The notes beneath the pieces were generated by a model, which was given only the letters and a program-made list of their open reading frames with translations, was not told the origin of the DNA and ran no database searches. 64,000 bases of DNA from SZUA-309 sp965230005 (GTDB taxonomy: Bacteria > Pseudomonadota > Gammaproteobacteria > Pseudomonadales > Azotimanducaceae), in assembly GCA_965230005.1 (NCBI GenBank), contig OZ245934.1:3782001-3846000 (forward strand), read 5' to 3'. Made by a program: the position numbers and the translations under genes. Below, one piece after another: positions 49,735-58,903 of the stretch; position 1 is the first letter of the stretch, and each line of letters begins with the position of its first letter.

Positions 49735-50961
49735 TCAAAGCGCGTAGCGAAGGCCGAAAGTCATGCCCTGCACGACGTGCCGGGACTCCACTTCCGTGCC
49801 GTCGCTGAGCTCAAACTCCGAATCCTGGCCAATCCACATACGGAAGTCGGCCATGGCCGTCCAGCGGCGATCGATCGCAAACTCAAAGCCGAGCCACCAT
49901 TGCAGCACACCGCCGGTGGCTGTGTCGTTCACAAGCTCGCTCCCGTCAGCGGCAAAGGTCAGGTCGTAGCGGGTGCGATGCGCGCCAAGTCCGAGCCCGG
50001 CGTAGGGCGATACCGCTTTCGAGGGTCGGAAACGGTAGTTGAGATTCAGGATCAGACTGTCGGCGCGCACCTCACCGAGGGTTCTGGCTTCACTGCCCTG
50101 GAAGCCGAAGTCGATGATCTGCATGTCGTTGTTGCGCCGGGCAAGCTCCAGTGCCAGCTGCCAACGTCGCGATAGCGAGTAACCCACAGCGAAAGCGGCC
50201 ATGGGTCCGATGCTGAAAGCGTCGAGCTGTGTGGAGCTGCTGATGTCTTCGTCCACCGCCCAGCCACCACCGAAGGTCCCGGTGAGGGTGAAACCGCGCT
50301 GATCGGGCACCGGATGCGCGGCGATGAGATCGTCCTGACCGCCGAAGCGATACTGAGCCCGCAGCCAGCCGGAGTGAATGCCCTGGCTCAGGTCCTGCTT
50401 GTTTCCATTGCTGTCCTCCAGCGAAAAGTCGGGCGCATACCAGTAACGGTAGTCGAGACCCAGAGCCAGCTGGCGGGTCAGGGGGATCTCGACGCCAACG
50501 ATGCCCTGCAGCGCGGCCGTCCATTGTTCGTCGTCGATGAGGATCTCCTCGGTCCCGGCATCGCGAAATCTCAGGGCGACCTGTGCCGGGCCGATTCCGG
50601 CGCCGAGATAGGGCCGGAATCCGGCACCCACACGGAAGTCCCGGTAAACGTTGAAGAGCACGCTCGTGGCAGCCAGGCGGTCGTTTTCCAGACTGTCGAC
50701 GGTCGAGTCACTGCCCCGGAAATAGAGGATTTCCGGCTCGTTCTCCTGGTGGCTGGCTTCCAGCTCCAGGCGCCATTGACCACGGCGCATGCCGACGGCG
50801 AGGGATCCTGCCGGTAGCCCGAAATCGTAGTCGATGCGTCCGTCGGACTCGGACAGGCTCAGTGTGTCGGCGTAGTTCCAGCCGAGGCCGAAGCTCCCAT
50901 AAAATTCGGCGGCCGCAGGGCCGGCTGCGAGCAGCAGCGCCAGTAGAAGTAGTCGGGCCAT
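49735..50961 (-). CDS. Outer membrane protein with two tandem beta-barrel domains
   Basis: 408 residues with a signal peptide (LLLLALLLAAGPAAA). Two similar halves, about 20-205 and 223-408, each start with a GSFGLGWNYAD/GTFGGGWAVDE strand, continue with RWQLALELARRNND or QWRLELEASHQEN and share the FRPYLGAGIGPAQ/VSPYAGLGLGAHR motif, typical of eight-stranded OmpA/OmpW-like barrels. It therefore looks like a tandem duplication of one barrel. Last gene of the TonB2 operon, five bases after the TPR gene. It may be the cargo protein of that system. Confidence 0.75.
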   Translation of the reverse strand: MARLLLLALLLAAGPAAAEFYGSFGLGWNYADTLSLSESDGRIDYDFGLPAGSLAVGMRRGQWRLELEASHQENEPEILYFRGSDSTVDSLENDRLAATSVLFNVYRDFRVGAGFRPYLGAGIGPAQVALRFRDAGTEEILIDDEQWTAALQGIVGVEIPLTRQLALGLDYRYWYAPDFSLEDSNGNKQDLSQGIHSGWLRAQYRFGGQDDLIAAHPVPDQRGFTLTGTFGGGWAVDEDISSSTQLDAFSIGPMAAFAVGYSLSRRWQLALELARRNNDMQIIDFGFQGSEARTLGEVRADSLILNLNYRFRPSKAVSPYAGLGLGAHRTRYDLTFAADGSELVNDTATGGVLQWWLGFEFAIDRRWTAMADFRMWIGQDSEFELSDGTEVESRHVVQGMTFGLRYAL

Positions 50962-50966
50962 AGATT

Positions 50967-52166
50967 TCAGCTCTGTCTCAGCACCTGGTTGATGTAGTTC
51001 GAGAGACTGGCCGCACGATCCTGGTAGTCCTCGTCTTCTGCAAGCCGGTCCACGGCCTGGGCCGCCGCCTCCAGTTCCCCGAGGTTTATCTGAACGACCG
51101 CCAGCAGGTAGTAAACGTAAGGCGGCGCACTTTCGCCATAGGCCGCTACGGAAACATTGAGGGCCGTCCGCGCCCGTTCATAGTCCTCTCTCTGTGTGTA
51201 GAGCTGACCGATCATCATTGCCGCCTCGCCCTGGTCGGCGATGGCCTGTGCTCGTTCAAGCACCGCGATGGCCCGGTCTGTTTCTCGTGCCAGAATCCAA
51301 AGCTCACCGAGCAGGACGAGTTCCTCGAAGTCTGGAGCCGTCTCCCGTTCCGCGTAGGTCTGCGTGAGCAGTTCCGCTCCTTCTGCAGGCATACCCACGT
51401 GGGCAAAGAGTCGTGCCAATCGTTTTCGGTCCTGTGAATTCAGCGGCTCGATGTTCTCGCTAATCGCCAGTCCCGCGGTGCCTTCCGGTAGTCGCTCCTG
51501 GAGCATGAGAATGGCGGCGAGCTGCTTCCACCAGCGGGTCCGCTCCGGGTGATCGGAGATCATGTTCTGGAGCAACGTGACAGCCTCCGCGGACCTGCCG
51601 GCCCGCGTATAGGCATAGGCAAGCAGCTCCAGCCAGGGGTCGCGTGGCCCATCCGGCGAGTTGACGGCTGCTTCCAGCGGCGGGATCGCATCTTCGAAGC
51701 GCTCCAGGCGAACATAGCTATAGCCCTGGAGAAAGAGACCTTGCGGATGAGGGGCCTCCTCATAGGCTGCCCAATGTTCCAGCTGGACCAGAGCGCTGGT
51801 GTAATCCTCCTCCGTCAGCAGAATAGTGGCGTACAGAAGTCTCAAGGGCGGCGAATAGTCCGGCGCTTTGTCGTCCAGAAGTGCTCGCAGCTCCCTGCTC
51901 GCTGTGGCGGTTTGATCCTCCGCGATCAGCAGGCCCACTCGTTCGCTCAACACATAGGCGAGTTCCACATCCGTGCGGGTCTGCGCGGCAATGCGCGCGA
52001 GCGACTCAAGCGCGGCATCTGGATCCGTCTCGGCTTCGCGCAGCGCTCCGAGCACCCGTGCTGCAAGATCCGCGCGCATGCTTTGTGCAGCGAAGGCGGC
52101 GGGCCCGGAGTAGATGAGTACCAGCGCCAGTAGACCAGCCGCCAGATAGAAAAAGGCGGGCCTCAT
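50967..52166 (-). CDS. Periplasmic TPR protein of the TonB2 operon
   Basis: 399 residues. N-terminal signal peptide (FFYLAAGLLALVLIYSGPAA), then TPR-like helix pairs through most of the length (for example YTSALVQLEHWAAYEEAPHP, RFEDAIPPLEAAVNSPDGPR, RAIAVLERAQAIADQGEAAM). TPR proteins of this type accompany ExbB-ExbD-TonB2 clusters in Vibrio and relatives. Start overlaps the tonB stop (ATGA). Role inferred: periplasmic partner of the TonB2 complex. Confidence 0.8.
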   Translation of the reverse strand: MRPAFFYLAAGLLALVLIYSGPAAFAAQSMRADLAARVLGALREAETDPDAALESLARIAAQTRTDVELAYVLSERVGLLIAEDQTATASRELRALLDDKAPDYSPPLRLLYATILLTEEDYTSALVQLEHWAAYEEAPHPQGLFLQGYSYVRLERFEDAIPPLEAAVNSPDGPRDPWLELLAYAYTRAGRSAEAVTLLQNMISDHPERTRWWKQLAAILMLQERLPEGTAGLAISENIEPLNSQDRKRLARLFAHVGMPAEGAELLTQTYAERETAPDFEELVLLGELWILARETDRAIAVLERAQAIADQGEAAMMIGQLYTQREDYERARTALNVSVAAYGESAPPYVYYLLAVVQINLGELEAAAQAVDRLAEDEDYQDRAASLSNYINQVLRQS

Positions 52167-52798
52167 TCAGGTATCTCGAAGTCGATATTCACGATCGCCC
52201 TCACAGACTGAGCCTCGCCGTCCTCGATCACGGGGCGGAAGCGCCAGCGGCTTACGGCCTCGATGGCTGCCTTGTCAAAGGTGCCTTTCGGCGCCGCATC
52301 CAGAACGTCAGGGTCTCTGACCGTGCCCTGCTCGGTGACGATGAAGGTCAGTTTCACCCACCCTTCCTGGCCCCGTTGCAGGGCGCTGTAGGGGTAACGC
52401 GGCGGTATTCTCGATAGCGTCGTCAGATCGCTGGCCATGACCGTTTTCATGGTCTCGCCGCTGCCCTCGACGAGCCGCTGCCCGAGGCCGATGCCGCCGC
52501 CTTCGCCAAGCAGACTGGCCACGTTGAAGGCCTGGAAGTCTGCCGGGAGCTCCGAGCGGCTGGTCAGGTTGTCGACCTGCGCCTTCGGCTTCTTGATCTC
52601 GCGGGGTTTCGGCGGGGGCTTCCGGCGCCGATCTTTGGTGCGGGTTTCGTCTTCCATGGGCGAGCGAACGAACTCGATGGTCTGGGCATCGAAGAGATCG
52701 AGCACGCGAACCCGATCCCGGGAGATCATGCCCTCCATCAGCAGGTACAGCCCGAGATTGATGGCCAGCGCGGCAAAGACGATGGCCGCTGCTCTCAT
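52163..52798 (-). CDS. tonB: TonB-like energy transducer
   Basis: 211 residues. One N-terminal membrane anchor (AIVFAALAINLGLYLLMEGM), a Pro/Lys-rich spacer (RRKPPPKPREIKKPKAQ) and a C-terminal TonB domain (residues about 120-211: PPRYPYSALQRGQEGWVKLT, VLDAAPKGTFDKAAIEAVSR then WRFRPVIEDG). It passes energy from the ExbB-ExbD motor to outer-membrane receptors. Overlaps exbD by four bases (ATGA). No TonB-dependent receptor is in the window. Confidence 0.88.
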   Translation of the reverse strand: MRAAAIVFAALAINLGLYLLMEGMISRDRVRVLDLFDAQTIEFVRSPMEDETRTKDRRRKPPPKPREIKKPKAQVDNLTSRSELPADFQAFNVASLLGEGGGIGLGQRLVEGSGETMKTVMASDLTTLSRIPPRYPYSALQRGQEGWVKLTFIVTEQGTVRDPDVLDAAPKGTFDKAAIEAVSRWRFRPVIEDGEAQSVRAIVNIDFEIPE

Positions 52799-53214
52799 GG
52801 CGTCTGCTGCTCCGGCTCTGCGGCAGCCAGGGCAACTTTCGCAGCACCAGCGAGTCTCGCCTGATCGATGACCTCAACCACCACGCCGGTCCTGGAGTCC
52901 TCGTCGGAGAGCACCACCACGGAAGCGTCCGGCGCCTCGACGAGCATCTGCTCCACCACGCCGCGCAGGCGGCGGACGTCGACTTTCTTTTTATCGATCC
53001 AGACTTCGCCGGTGGCCGTGACCGCGATGAGGATGTTGCTGGCCTGCTGCACCGTCGTGGACTTTGCAACAGGTTGCTCCACATCCACGCCGGGAAACTT
53101 CACGAAGGTGGAGTTCACGGCAAAGAAGATCAGCAGGATGAAGACCATGTCGATGAGCGGCGTGAGGTTGATGGCAGCGGCACCGCCTTCCTCTCTGGTG
53201 TGCAGACGCATCAT
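52795..53214 (-). CDS. exbD: Biopolymer transport protein ExbD
   Basis: 139 residues. After a short N-terminal segment the single membrane helix carries the proton-pathway Asp: INLTPLIDMVFILLIFFAVN. A periplasmic ExbD domain follows (ATGEVWIDKKKVDVRRLRGV). Start overlaps the exbB stop by four bases and its stop overlaps tonB, so the module is translationally coupled. Confidence 0.93.
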   Translation of the reverse strand: MMRLHTREEGGAAAINLTPLIDMVFILLIFFAVNSTFVKFPGVDVEQPVAKSTTVQQASNILIAVTATGEVWIDKKKVDVRRLRGVVEQMLVEAPDASVVVLSDEDSRTGVVVEVIDQARLAGAAKVALAAAEPEQQTP

Positions 53215-53753
53215 GGGACCACCTCCGTGCTGCCAGCGGTGCGGATGACCAGATGCTCCCGAAGCCGATCTGTCTCCCGCTCGATTCGATTGGAGAGATC
53301 ACCGGCGAAATACATCCCTGCCAGGGCCGTCATCAATCCAGCCATGGTGGTGATGAGCGCCTGAGAGATGCCGTCGGCCATACCCCGGACATTGCCGGTA
53401 CCGAATACGGTCATCACCTCGAAGGTCTGAATCATGCCGCCCACGGTGCCGAGCAGGCCAAGGAGTGGCAGCACGGCGGTGATGACGTGAATGGTGATCA
53501 TCCAGCTACCGAGGCGACCGCGGAAACTGGCGGTGAGCGCTTCCCGGAGCCGTCGGTTGAGGAGCGGAGAGCCGCCCTCCGCGGCCGTCCAGGCAGCCAC
53601 CGCTTCGCGCACGAGCTCGCTGCGTCGACGGAAGAAAAAGAGATAGCGATCGAGGATCAGGATCCACATGAGTACCGAAAGACCGAGGATCGCCACCATG
53701 ACCCAGCCGCCGGCCAGGAACAGGCTGCTCGACTGCACGAGGTCTGAGAGCAT
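53211..53753 (-). CDS. exbB: Short ExbB (MotA/TolQ/ExbB proton channel)
   Basis: 180 residues from ATG 53753 (MLSDLVQSSSLFLAGGWVMV); the longer open frame overlaps the previous gene. Three membrane helices and the family pattern LPLLGLLGTVGGMIQTFEVM ... GISQALITTMAGLMTALAGM. With ExbD it forms the proton-driven motor. Separated by one base from the long ExbB-type gene. Confidence 0.92.
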   Translation of the reverse strand: MLSDLVQSSSLFLAGGWVMVAILGLSVLMWILILDRYLFFFRRRSELVREAVAAWTAAEGGSPLLNRRLREALTASFRGRLGSWMITIHVITAVLPLLGLLGTVGGMIQTFEVMTVFGTGNVRGMADGISQALITTMAGLMTALAGMYFAGDLSNRIERETDRLREHLVIRTAGSTEVVP

Positions 53754-53754
53754 C

Positions 53755-55200
53755 TCAGCTGGCTCCTCTGTTGCCGCGACCGGCACGGCTCTGGGCGAAG
53801 GCGTCGGCCGCCATTTCATCGAGCTCCGTGATCAGCGTGTTGGCCCGACTTTGCGCGAAGCTGTGGATCAGAAGCAGCGGGATAGCAACTGCCAGGCCGA
53901 GCTGGGTGGTGATCAGCGCCTGAGAGATGCCGCCGGACATGAGTCTCGGGTCACCGGCGCCGAAGAGCGTGATCACCTGGAAGGTTTCGATCATGCCGGT
54001 GACCGTGCCGAGCAGGCCGAGGAGCGGGCTGACCGCCGCAAAAATGGCAAGGACGGGCAGACCCCGGGTGAGGCGCTGCGAGGCGACGGTGACGATTTCG
54101 TCCATCTTCGCGGAGAGCGCGTCTGCATCGTTCAGAAAATCGGGATCCTGTGCCACTGCCCGCAGCTGGCCAATCGGGTGGTCGGCGTCGTCGTGCTTCA
54201 AGGCTTTTCGATTCCGACTGCTGGCGATGGCCACGTGGATCAGGCGTTCCAGCCCGAGGGCGAAGCCAATGAGGCCGAGCACCAGAATGAGATAGCCGAT
54301 CACGCCGCCCTGGGCAATGCGCTCCTCGAGGGCCGGCGTCTGCACCACGAGCGACAGAATGGCACCACGAGATGGATCGAGGGCGACCATTGCCAGCGGG
54401 TCATCTGCCGCTTCGAAGGCAAGCGCGTCGCTCCGACTGGTTCCTGCCGGTTGGCGCGCGAGGGCGAGCAACCGGCCGCTGTCCGGGAGGTAACGCAGAT
54501 ATTCACCTGAGGCGAGTGCGGTAAAGGTGCCGATGCGCGTTACCTCGCGCACTTCCTCTTCACCGCTGGCAATGATCACGGGCGCCTCGAAGCGGGCAAC
54601 CCGGCCGCTCTCGTGCATTTCATCGAGAAGCAGCAGCCAGAGCGCGCGCAAATCGGCCGCACTCGGCAGCGTGTCCGTGCTGGCGAGACGCGACAGCAGC
54701 TCGCTGCGATCGCCGAGCTCGGCGGAGACCATGGAGTTCTGCACGGAGGCCCGGGTGTCCGCTGCCACCTGATTCACTGCCGTAAACACGTCCTTGAGAT
54801 CGCTCGAACTCTCTTCGAGGAGGGTCTCGAGATCGGACAGCTCGTCCTCACCGGTTTCAAACCGGGCACGCAGCTGATCACCGAGCGTTTCCTGCTCCCG
54901 GCGTGCCCGGGTCATCTCCTGCAGGAGCGTGGCGCGCTCGTCGCGGGCTTCGATGAAGCGTTGTTCGCGCTCAATCAGGTTCTGGCGCCGGGCGCTGTTG
55001 CCCTCCCGCACAGAGCGGACCAGTTCGTCGAGCGTTAAGGGTTCTGCGTCGGTGTTTTCACCGGCTGCCGCTGCTTCCCTCGGGGCGTCACTCTCCTCCG
55101 CGGCTTGCGCTGGATTCGCACTGGCCAGCACCAGTGTCATGAGAGTCACGACGAGTAAAGTGCCTGCTCGAAGCGCCATCGTTGTCGTGAAAGCAGCCAT
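53755..55200 (-). CDS. Long ExbB/TtpC-like protein with periplasmic N-terminal domain
   Basis: 481 residues from ATG 55200, with GGGAGG seven bases upstream. Signal peptide (LLVVTLMTLVLASANPAQA), then about 250 periplasmic residues with long coiled-coil helices (residues about 60-130) and a C-terminal MotA/TolQ/ExbB domain (VIGYLILVLGLIGFALGLER ... SPLLGLLGTVTGMIETFQVI ... GISQALITTQLGLAVAIPLL). This is the layout of TtpC, needed for TonB2 function in Vibrio. Overlaps the DUF3450 gene stop as TGATG. Confidence 0.88.
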   Translation of the reverse strand: MAAFTTTMALRAGTLLVVTLMTLVLASANPAQAAEESDAPREAAAAGENTDAEPLTLDELVRSVREGNSARRQNLIEREQRFIEARDERATLLQEMTRARREQETLGDQLRARFETGEDELSDLETLLEESSSDLKDVFTAVNQVAADTRASVQNSMVSAELGDRSELLSRLASTDTLPSAADLRALWLLLLDEMHESGRVARFEAPVIIASGEEEVREVTRIGTFTALASGEYLRYLPDSGRLLALARQPAGTSRSDALAFEAADDPLAMVALDPSRGAILSLVVQTPALEERIAQGGVIGYLILVLGLIGFALGLERLIHVAIASSRNRKALKHDDADHPIGQLRAVAQDPDFLNDADALSAKMDEIVTVASQRLTRGLPVLAIFAAVSPLLGLLGTVTGMIETFQVITLFGAGDPRLMSGGISQALITTQLGLAVAIPLLLIHSFAQSRANTLITELDEMAADAFAQSRAGRGNRGAS

Positions 55201-56081
55201 CAGGGTGCCTCCCCGGTCCACATGGGTAAGGGCACCAGATTGGGTGGTGCCTGCTTGCGCGCGACTCGTACCGCAAAGTCCAGGGCATCAAGCTGGTTTT
55301 CGTCGAGGGGCACCCAGACGTTTTCCGTCGGGTGCCAGATCGCGCCGGATGCGCGATCGAGGCTCAGATAGTAGAGACCGGCACGTCCCACCCGGAGATA
55401 GTCAACGGTCAGCTCCTGACCCTCGATGCTCAGCGGCCCTTCATAGGCTTCGATGGTCTGTCCGTATTCGGCTTCGATCTGATAGGCCTCGATGACGCGC
55501 CGATAGCGTTCGGCGATCTCAACGTCCGAGCGGGTAAGATTGCGCTTTAGCTCATCGAGGCGGGCGAGGCGCTCTTCTTTCAGCATGGGTTGGTCGAGAT
55601 CGATGAAGCGTTCGAGCACGTCGATCATTTCCACCATGAGCGGCACGATACTGCGGCGGATGACTTCTATCTCTGCGAGCTCTGCCTCCAGGCGGGCTCT
55701 TTCCGCGGCCTGACTGGCGAGCAGCTGGCGCATGTTTTCGTTGTAGGTGACGAGGTCTTCGTAACGAGCCAGCTCGCTGTTGTAGTTGGAGATCAGCGTG
55801 AGGGTTTCATCGTCGAGGGCGTTCATGCGTGTCTGGCCGCTGACGGCGCTCTCCTGATAGCTGCCTTGCTCAGCCAGCACATCGGCAACGGAGGTTTCCT
55901 CCGCGGCCTGTAGCGGCGCAGCCTGGGTGAGCAGCATGTCGCTGAGAAGAAACAGCACAACCAGGCGGAAGGGGACTGGGCCCCTGTCACACTCGCGGAC
56001 CACACGAAGCCCGCCCTGCGCCACCCAGCGCACGATTGCCGAGAGTCTGATCACTCCTGCCCCCTCGCCGATTGATCTCAA
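55200..56081 (-). CDS. DUF3450-family periplasmic protein
   Basis: Up to 293 residues; first gene of the TonB2 operon. A hydrophobic signal segment (FRLVVLFLLSDMLLTQAAPL) starts at about residue 38, so the true start may be internal: TTG 56081, GTG 56054 or GTG 55958. The mature part has long coiled helices (QLLASQAAERARLEAELAEI) and a C-terminal beta region (VDYLRVGRAGLYYLSLDRAS). DUF3450 proteins are the regular partner of TtpC-ExbB-ExbD-TonB2. Confidence 0.82.
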   Translation of the reverse strand: MRSIGEGAGVIRLSAIVRWVAQGGLRVVRECDRGPVPFRLVVLFLLSDMLLTQAAPLQAAEETSVADVLAEQGSYQESAVSGQTRMNALDDETLTLISNYNSELARYEDLVTYNENMRQLLASQAAERARLEAELAEIEVIRRSIVPLMVEMIDVLERFIDLDQPMLKEERLARLDELKRNLTRSDVEIAERYRRVIEAYQIEAEYGQTIEAYEGPLSIEGQELTVDYLRVGRAGLYYLSLDRASGAIWHPTENVWVPLDENQLDALDFAVRVARKQAPPNLVPLPMWTGEAP

Positions 56082-56174
56082 CTCAGAGTAGTCGAGGAAT
56101 CCGTAAAGGTCACACTCGTAAAACTACGTGTATGACTGGCTGCTGACAGAGAGTGGAACGCGGACTGAGGATGC

Positions 56175-57365
56175 CTAGAACGCCTCCCCGATGCCGAAGT
56201 AGAACTCCGCCCCATGTTTACCCACGGCGATATCGAGACTCAGATTCAGCTTGTGTTTGGGTGAAAGCACATAGCGGGCGCCGATACCGGCCGCGGGGAG
56301 GAAGTTGTTGAAAAACTCGCTGTAGCTGGGGGCAACTTCGCCAACACCGGCGAAGCCTGTGAAAATCCAGCGGTCCAGGGGCTGCCAGCGGTACTCTGCC
56401 TGGGCGGCGTACATCATCCGGTCCCGGTAGCGGCCGCTTTCATAGCCGCGCAGGTCCGTGCTGCCACCAAAGGTGCTGAGCAGAAAGAAGGGTGCGTCTT
56501 TGCCGGTTGCCCGGGTGGTGAAACGCATGGCCAGCACATCGCGTTTACGCATCGGCTGGTAACGGTTCACGGTGAACTGAATCGCTTCCGTCTCCACGTC
56601 TGAGCCCACCGCTTCCCGGTAGAGCATCGTTCTCAGGGTGGAGTGCCAGCCCTCCCTTGGAAACTGCTGGTTGTCGCGCGTATCGAACTCTATGGGAAAG
56701 GCGACTGCCGCTATTTTCAGTTCCCGCGAGAGAAGCGACGGATCGAACTCGGGCGGCAGGGCGTCGAAGCGAAGCCGGGTATCGACGGTGCTCGAGAGAT
56801 AGCCGACGCCGAAGTAGGTAGCAGGCAGAAAACGGTATTTGAAAGCACCGAAGTAGAAGGGCAGCTGTTGCTCGATCCGCACGGCGATCCCGGCATCCCC
56901 TGCCTCGTTGCCGATACCGAAGAATCGGTAGTTAACATCCGCGTAGGCGGCGGCCAGTTGAATGCGGATCGTATCGTCGAGCAGGTTCAGTCGCGCTCCC
57001 ACACCAGCAGCGTAGCTCTTGTTCTCCGAGTACCAGCCAAAGGCGCCGACGATGGAACTCGGGGTGGTGTCGTGCGCACGATCGAGATCGAGAAAGTAGC
57101 TGCCGACCAGGGCCAGACTCCAGCCAAATTCCGGCGAGCGACCCGGAATCGGCGCCAGCACCAGATCGTCCGGCCACCAGCTGAAAGCGCTGGTGGCTGG
57201 ATTGCCGACGAACTCGGCGTCGCCGTCCATCATCGTTTCCGGCGATATCGTCGAAGTCTCCGTTGGGAAGAGGTCAAACTCTTCCGTTTCTTCTGCTGCG
57301 GTCTCCGCTGCCAGGCACAGGCCGGGGAAGCCGAGTAGCAGCGTCAGAAGCCCGGCTTTGAGCAT
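56175..57365 (-). CDS. D15/Omp85-type outer membrane barrel protein (surface antigen family)
   Basis: 396 residues. Signal peptide (LLTLLLGFPGLCLA), a short linker and a 16-strand-type barrel: GAFGWYSENKSYAAGVGARL, VAFPIEFDTRDNQQFPREGW (the D15 family hallmark) and FTGFAGVGEVAPSYSEFFNN. It ends in Phe (FYFGIGEAF), the usual BAM signal. No POTRA domains are evident, so it is not BamA itself. Its start overlaps the cupin stop (TGATG). Not clearly part of the TonB2 operon, from which 93 bases separate it. Confidence 0.78.
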   Translation of the reverse strand: MLKAGLLTLLLGFPGLCLAAETAAEETEEFDLFPTETSTISPETMMDGDAEFVGNPATSAFSWWPDDLVLAPIPGRSPEFGWSLALVGSYFLDLDRAHDTTPSSIVGAFGWYSENKSYAAGVGARLNLLDDTIRIQLAAAYADVNYRFFGIGNEAGDAGIAVRIEQQLPFYFGAFKYRFLPATYFGVGYLSSTVDTRLRFDALPPEFDPSLLSRELKIAAVAFPIEFDTRDNQQFPREGWHSTLRTMLYREAVGSDVETEAIQFTVNRYQPMRKRDVLAMRFTTRATGKDAPFFLLSTFGGSTDLRGYESGRYRDRMMYAAQAEYRWQPLDRWIFTGFAGVGEVAPSYSEFFNNFLPAAGIGARYVLSPKHKLNLSLDIAVGKHGAEFYFGIGEAF

Positions 57366-57742
57366 CAGGGTCGCAGACGCTTCAGGTCGTTCACCGTAAA
57401 GGCGCTGTCTGCGTCTCCGGTGTTCAGGGTGCTCGCGGGTTCGATCATCACGACGACGGGTGTCTTCGTCAGCGAGCGCGGCCGGTGCTCAACGCCTTTG
57501 GGAACGACGATGAAGTCGCCTTCATCCAATGCCGCGGTACCGTCCCGAAAGTCGATCGCGATGCTGCCGCTCAACACAAAGAAGGCTTCGTCTTCTTCCG
57601 GGTGAGCGTGCCAGTCGAAGCGTTCGCCGAACTTCGCCACCTTCACCTGGGCGTCGTTGACGTCGCCGACGACGTGCGGATCGAAGACCTGGTCAATCTG
57701 TGCCTGGGCGGCGGCGAGGACGTTGATTTTGGTCGGCGGCAT
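57365..57742 (-). CDS. Cupin-domain protein
   Basis: 125 residues from ATG 57742, with GGGGAG upstream; the longer open frame adds eleven residues lacking support. A single cupin barrel with metal-binding pattern HAHPEEDEAFFVLSGSIAID (motif 1) and LDEGDFIVVPKGVEHRPRS (motif 2). Function unknown: small cupins bind metals or small molecules. Translationally coupled to the D15-type barrel gene downstream; 96 bases after hypE. Confidence 0.8.
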   Translation of the reverse strand: MPPTKINVLAAAQAQIDQVFDPHVVGDVNDAQVKVAKFGERFDWHAHPEEDEAFFVLSGSIAIDFRDGTAALDEGDFIVVPKGVEHRPRSLTKTPVVVMIEPASTLNTGDADSAFTVNDLKRLRP

Positions 57743-57838
57743 GGCCGTGCTCCCCGGGACTGGATCTGGACGCACGACGCTAACAGCAGCTTGCTGCCTT
57801 TCCTATAGGCGCTCGTGCGAAGCGCTGGAATCCCGTCT

Positions 57839-58903
57839 TCAGCAGATCCGGGGCAGTTGCTCGCCATGGAGCCAATCGACAACGCGTTCCCCGCCGATGG
57901 AGGTACGCATGCGGACGAGCTTCATGGGATCGTCGATCACTTCGCCGATGACTCTTGCATCGGCCCCCAGGGGCTCGGCCTGGAGTGCGGTCAGGAGGGT
58001 ATCAGCCGACTCAGCGGCGACAATGGCGATGAGCTTGCCTTCGTTGGCGACGTTCAGAGGATCGAGACCGAGCAGTTCACTTGCGCCTCGGACTTCTTCG
58101 CGGATCGGCAGGTGCGTTTCATCGATGCGGATGCCGACGTCGCTTTGCGCGGCGAGCTCATTCAGGGTGGCGGCCACACCGCCGCGGGTTGGATCCCGCA
58201 GCACGCGAAGCGCTGCGGCATCGGTTTTCACCAGCGCGGCGACCAGTCCGTGCAGCGCTGCCGAATCGGACTTCAGCGCGGTCTCGAACTCGAGCCCGTT
58301 TCGCTCAGACATCACGGCGGTACCGTGATCGCCGATGGTGCCCGAGACGATGACCTTGTCTCCGGGTCGAGCCTGATCAGCCCCAAGCTCAACGCCATCC
58401 ATCACGCGGCCAAGGCCCGCGGTATTGATGAACACCCCATCCCCCTTGCCGCGTTCCACCACCTTGGTATCACCCGTCGCGATCAGCACGCCGGCTTCCC
58501 GGGCGGCGGCGGCCATGCTCTCGACGATGCGTGCCAGATCCGCCAGCGGGAAGCCTTCTTCGAGGATAAATCCGGCGGTCAGGTAGAGAGGCACAGCACC
58601 GCCCATGGCCAGATCGTTCACTGTGCCATGCACGGCAAGACTGCCGATGTTGCCTCCGGGAAAGAACAGGGGAGAGATCACGAAGCTGTCTGTGGTCATC
58701 ACCATCTGTCCGGTTTCGACCGCGAAAGTCGCCTGGTCGTTGCCCTGCTCCAGCAGCGGATTACTGAAAGCACGACGGAACATACCGTCGATCAGATCGG
58801 TCATGGCCCGACCGCCGGCGCCATGGGTCAGCTCCACGCGACCGTTTTTCAGATCCAGGCGGCCGCTGCGCCGACGGCCAGGTTGCGGCAGTCCGGCATT
58901 CAT
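57839..58903 (-). CDS. hypE: Hydrogenase maturation protein HypE
   Basis: 354 residues from ATG 58903, overlapping hypD by four bases (ATGA); the longer frame upstream has no family match. PurM-like fold with ELTHGAGGRAMTDLIDGMF near the N-terminus and an intact C-terminal PRIC ending, the Cys that HypF carbamoylates and that is dehydrated to a thiocyanate for the CN ligands of the NiFe site. Last hyp gene in the cluster. Confidence 0.95.
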   Translation of the reverse strand: MNAGLPQPGRRRSGRLDLKNGRVELTHGAGGRAMTDLIDGMFRRAFSNPLLEQGNDQATFAVETGQMVMTTDSFVISPLFFPGGNIGSLAVHGTVNDLAMGGAVPLYLTAGFILEEGFPLADLARIVESMAAAAREAGVLIATGDTKVVERGKGDGVFINTAGLGRVMDGVELGADQARPGDKVIVSGTIGDHGTAVMSERNGLEFETALKSDSAALHGLVAALVKTDAAALRVLRDPTRGGVAATLNELAAQSDVGIRIDETHLPIREEVRGASELLGLDPLNVANEGKLIAIVAAESADTLLTALQAEPLGADARVIGEVIDDPMKLVRMRTSIGGERVVDWLHGEQLPRIC

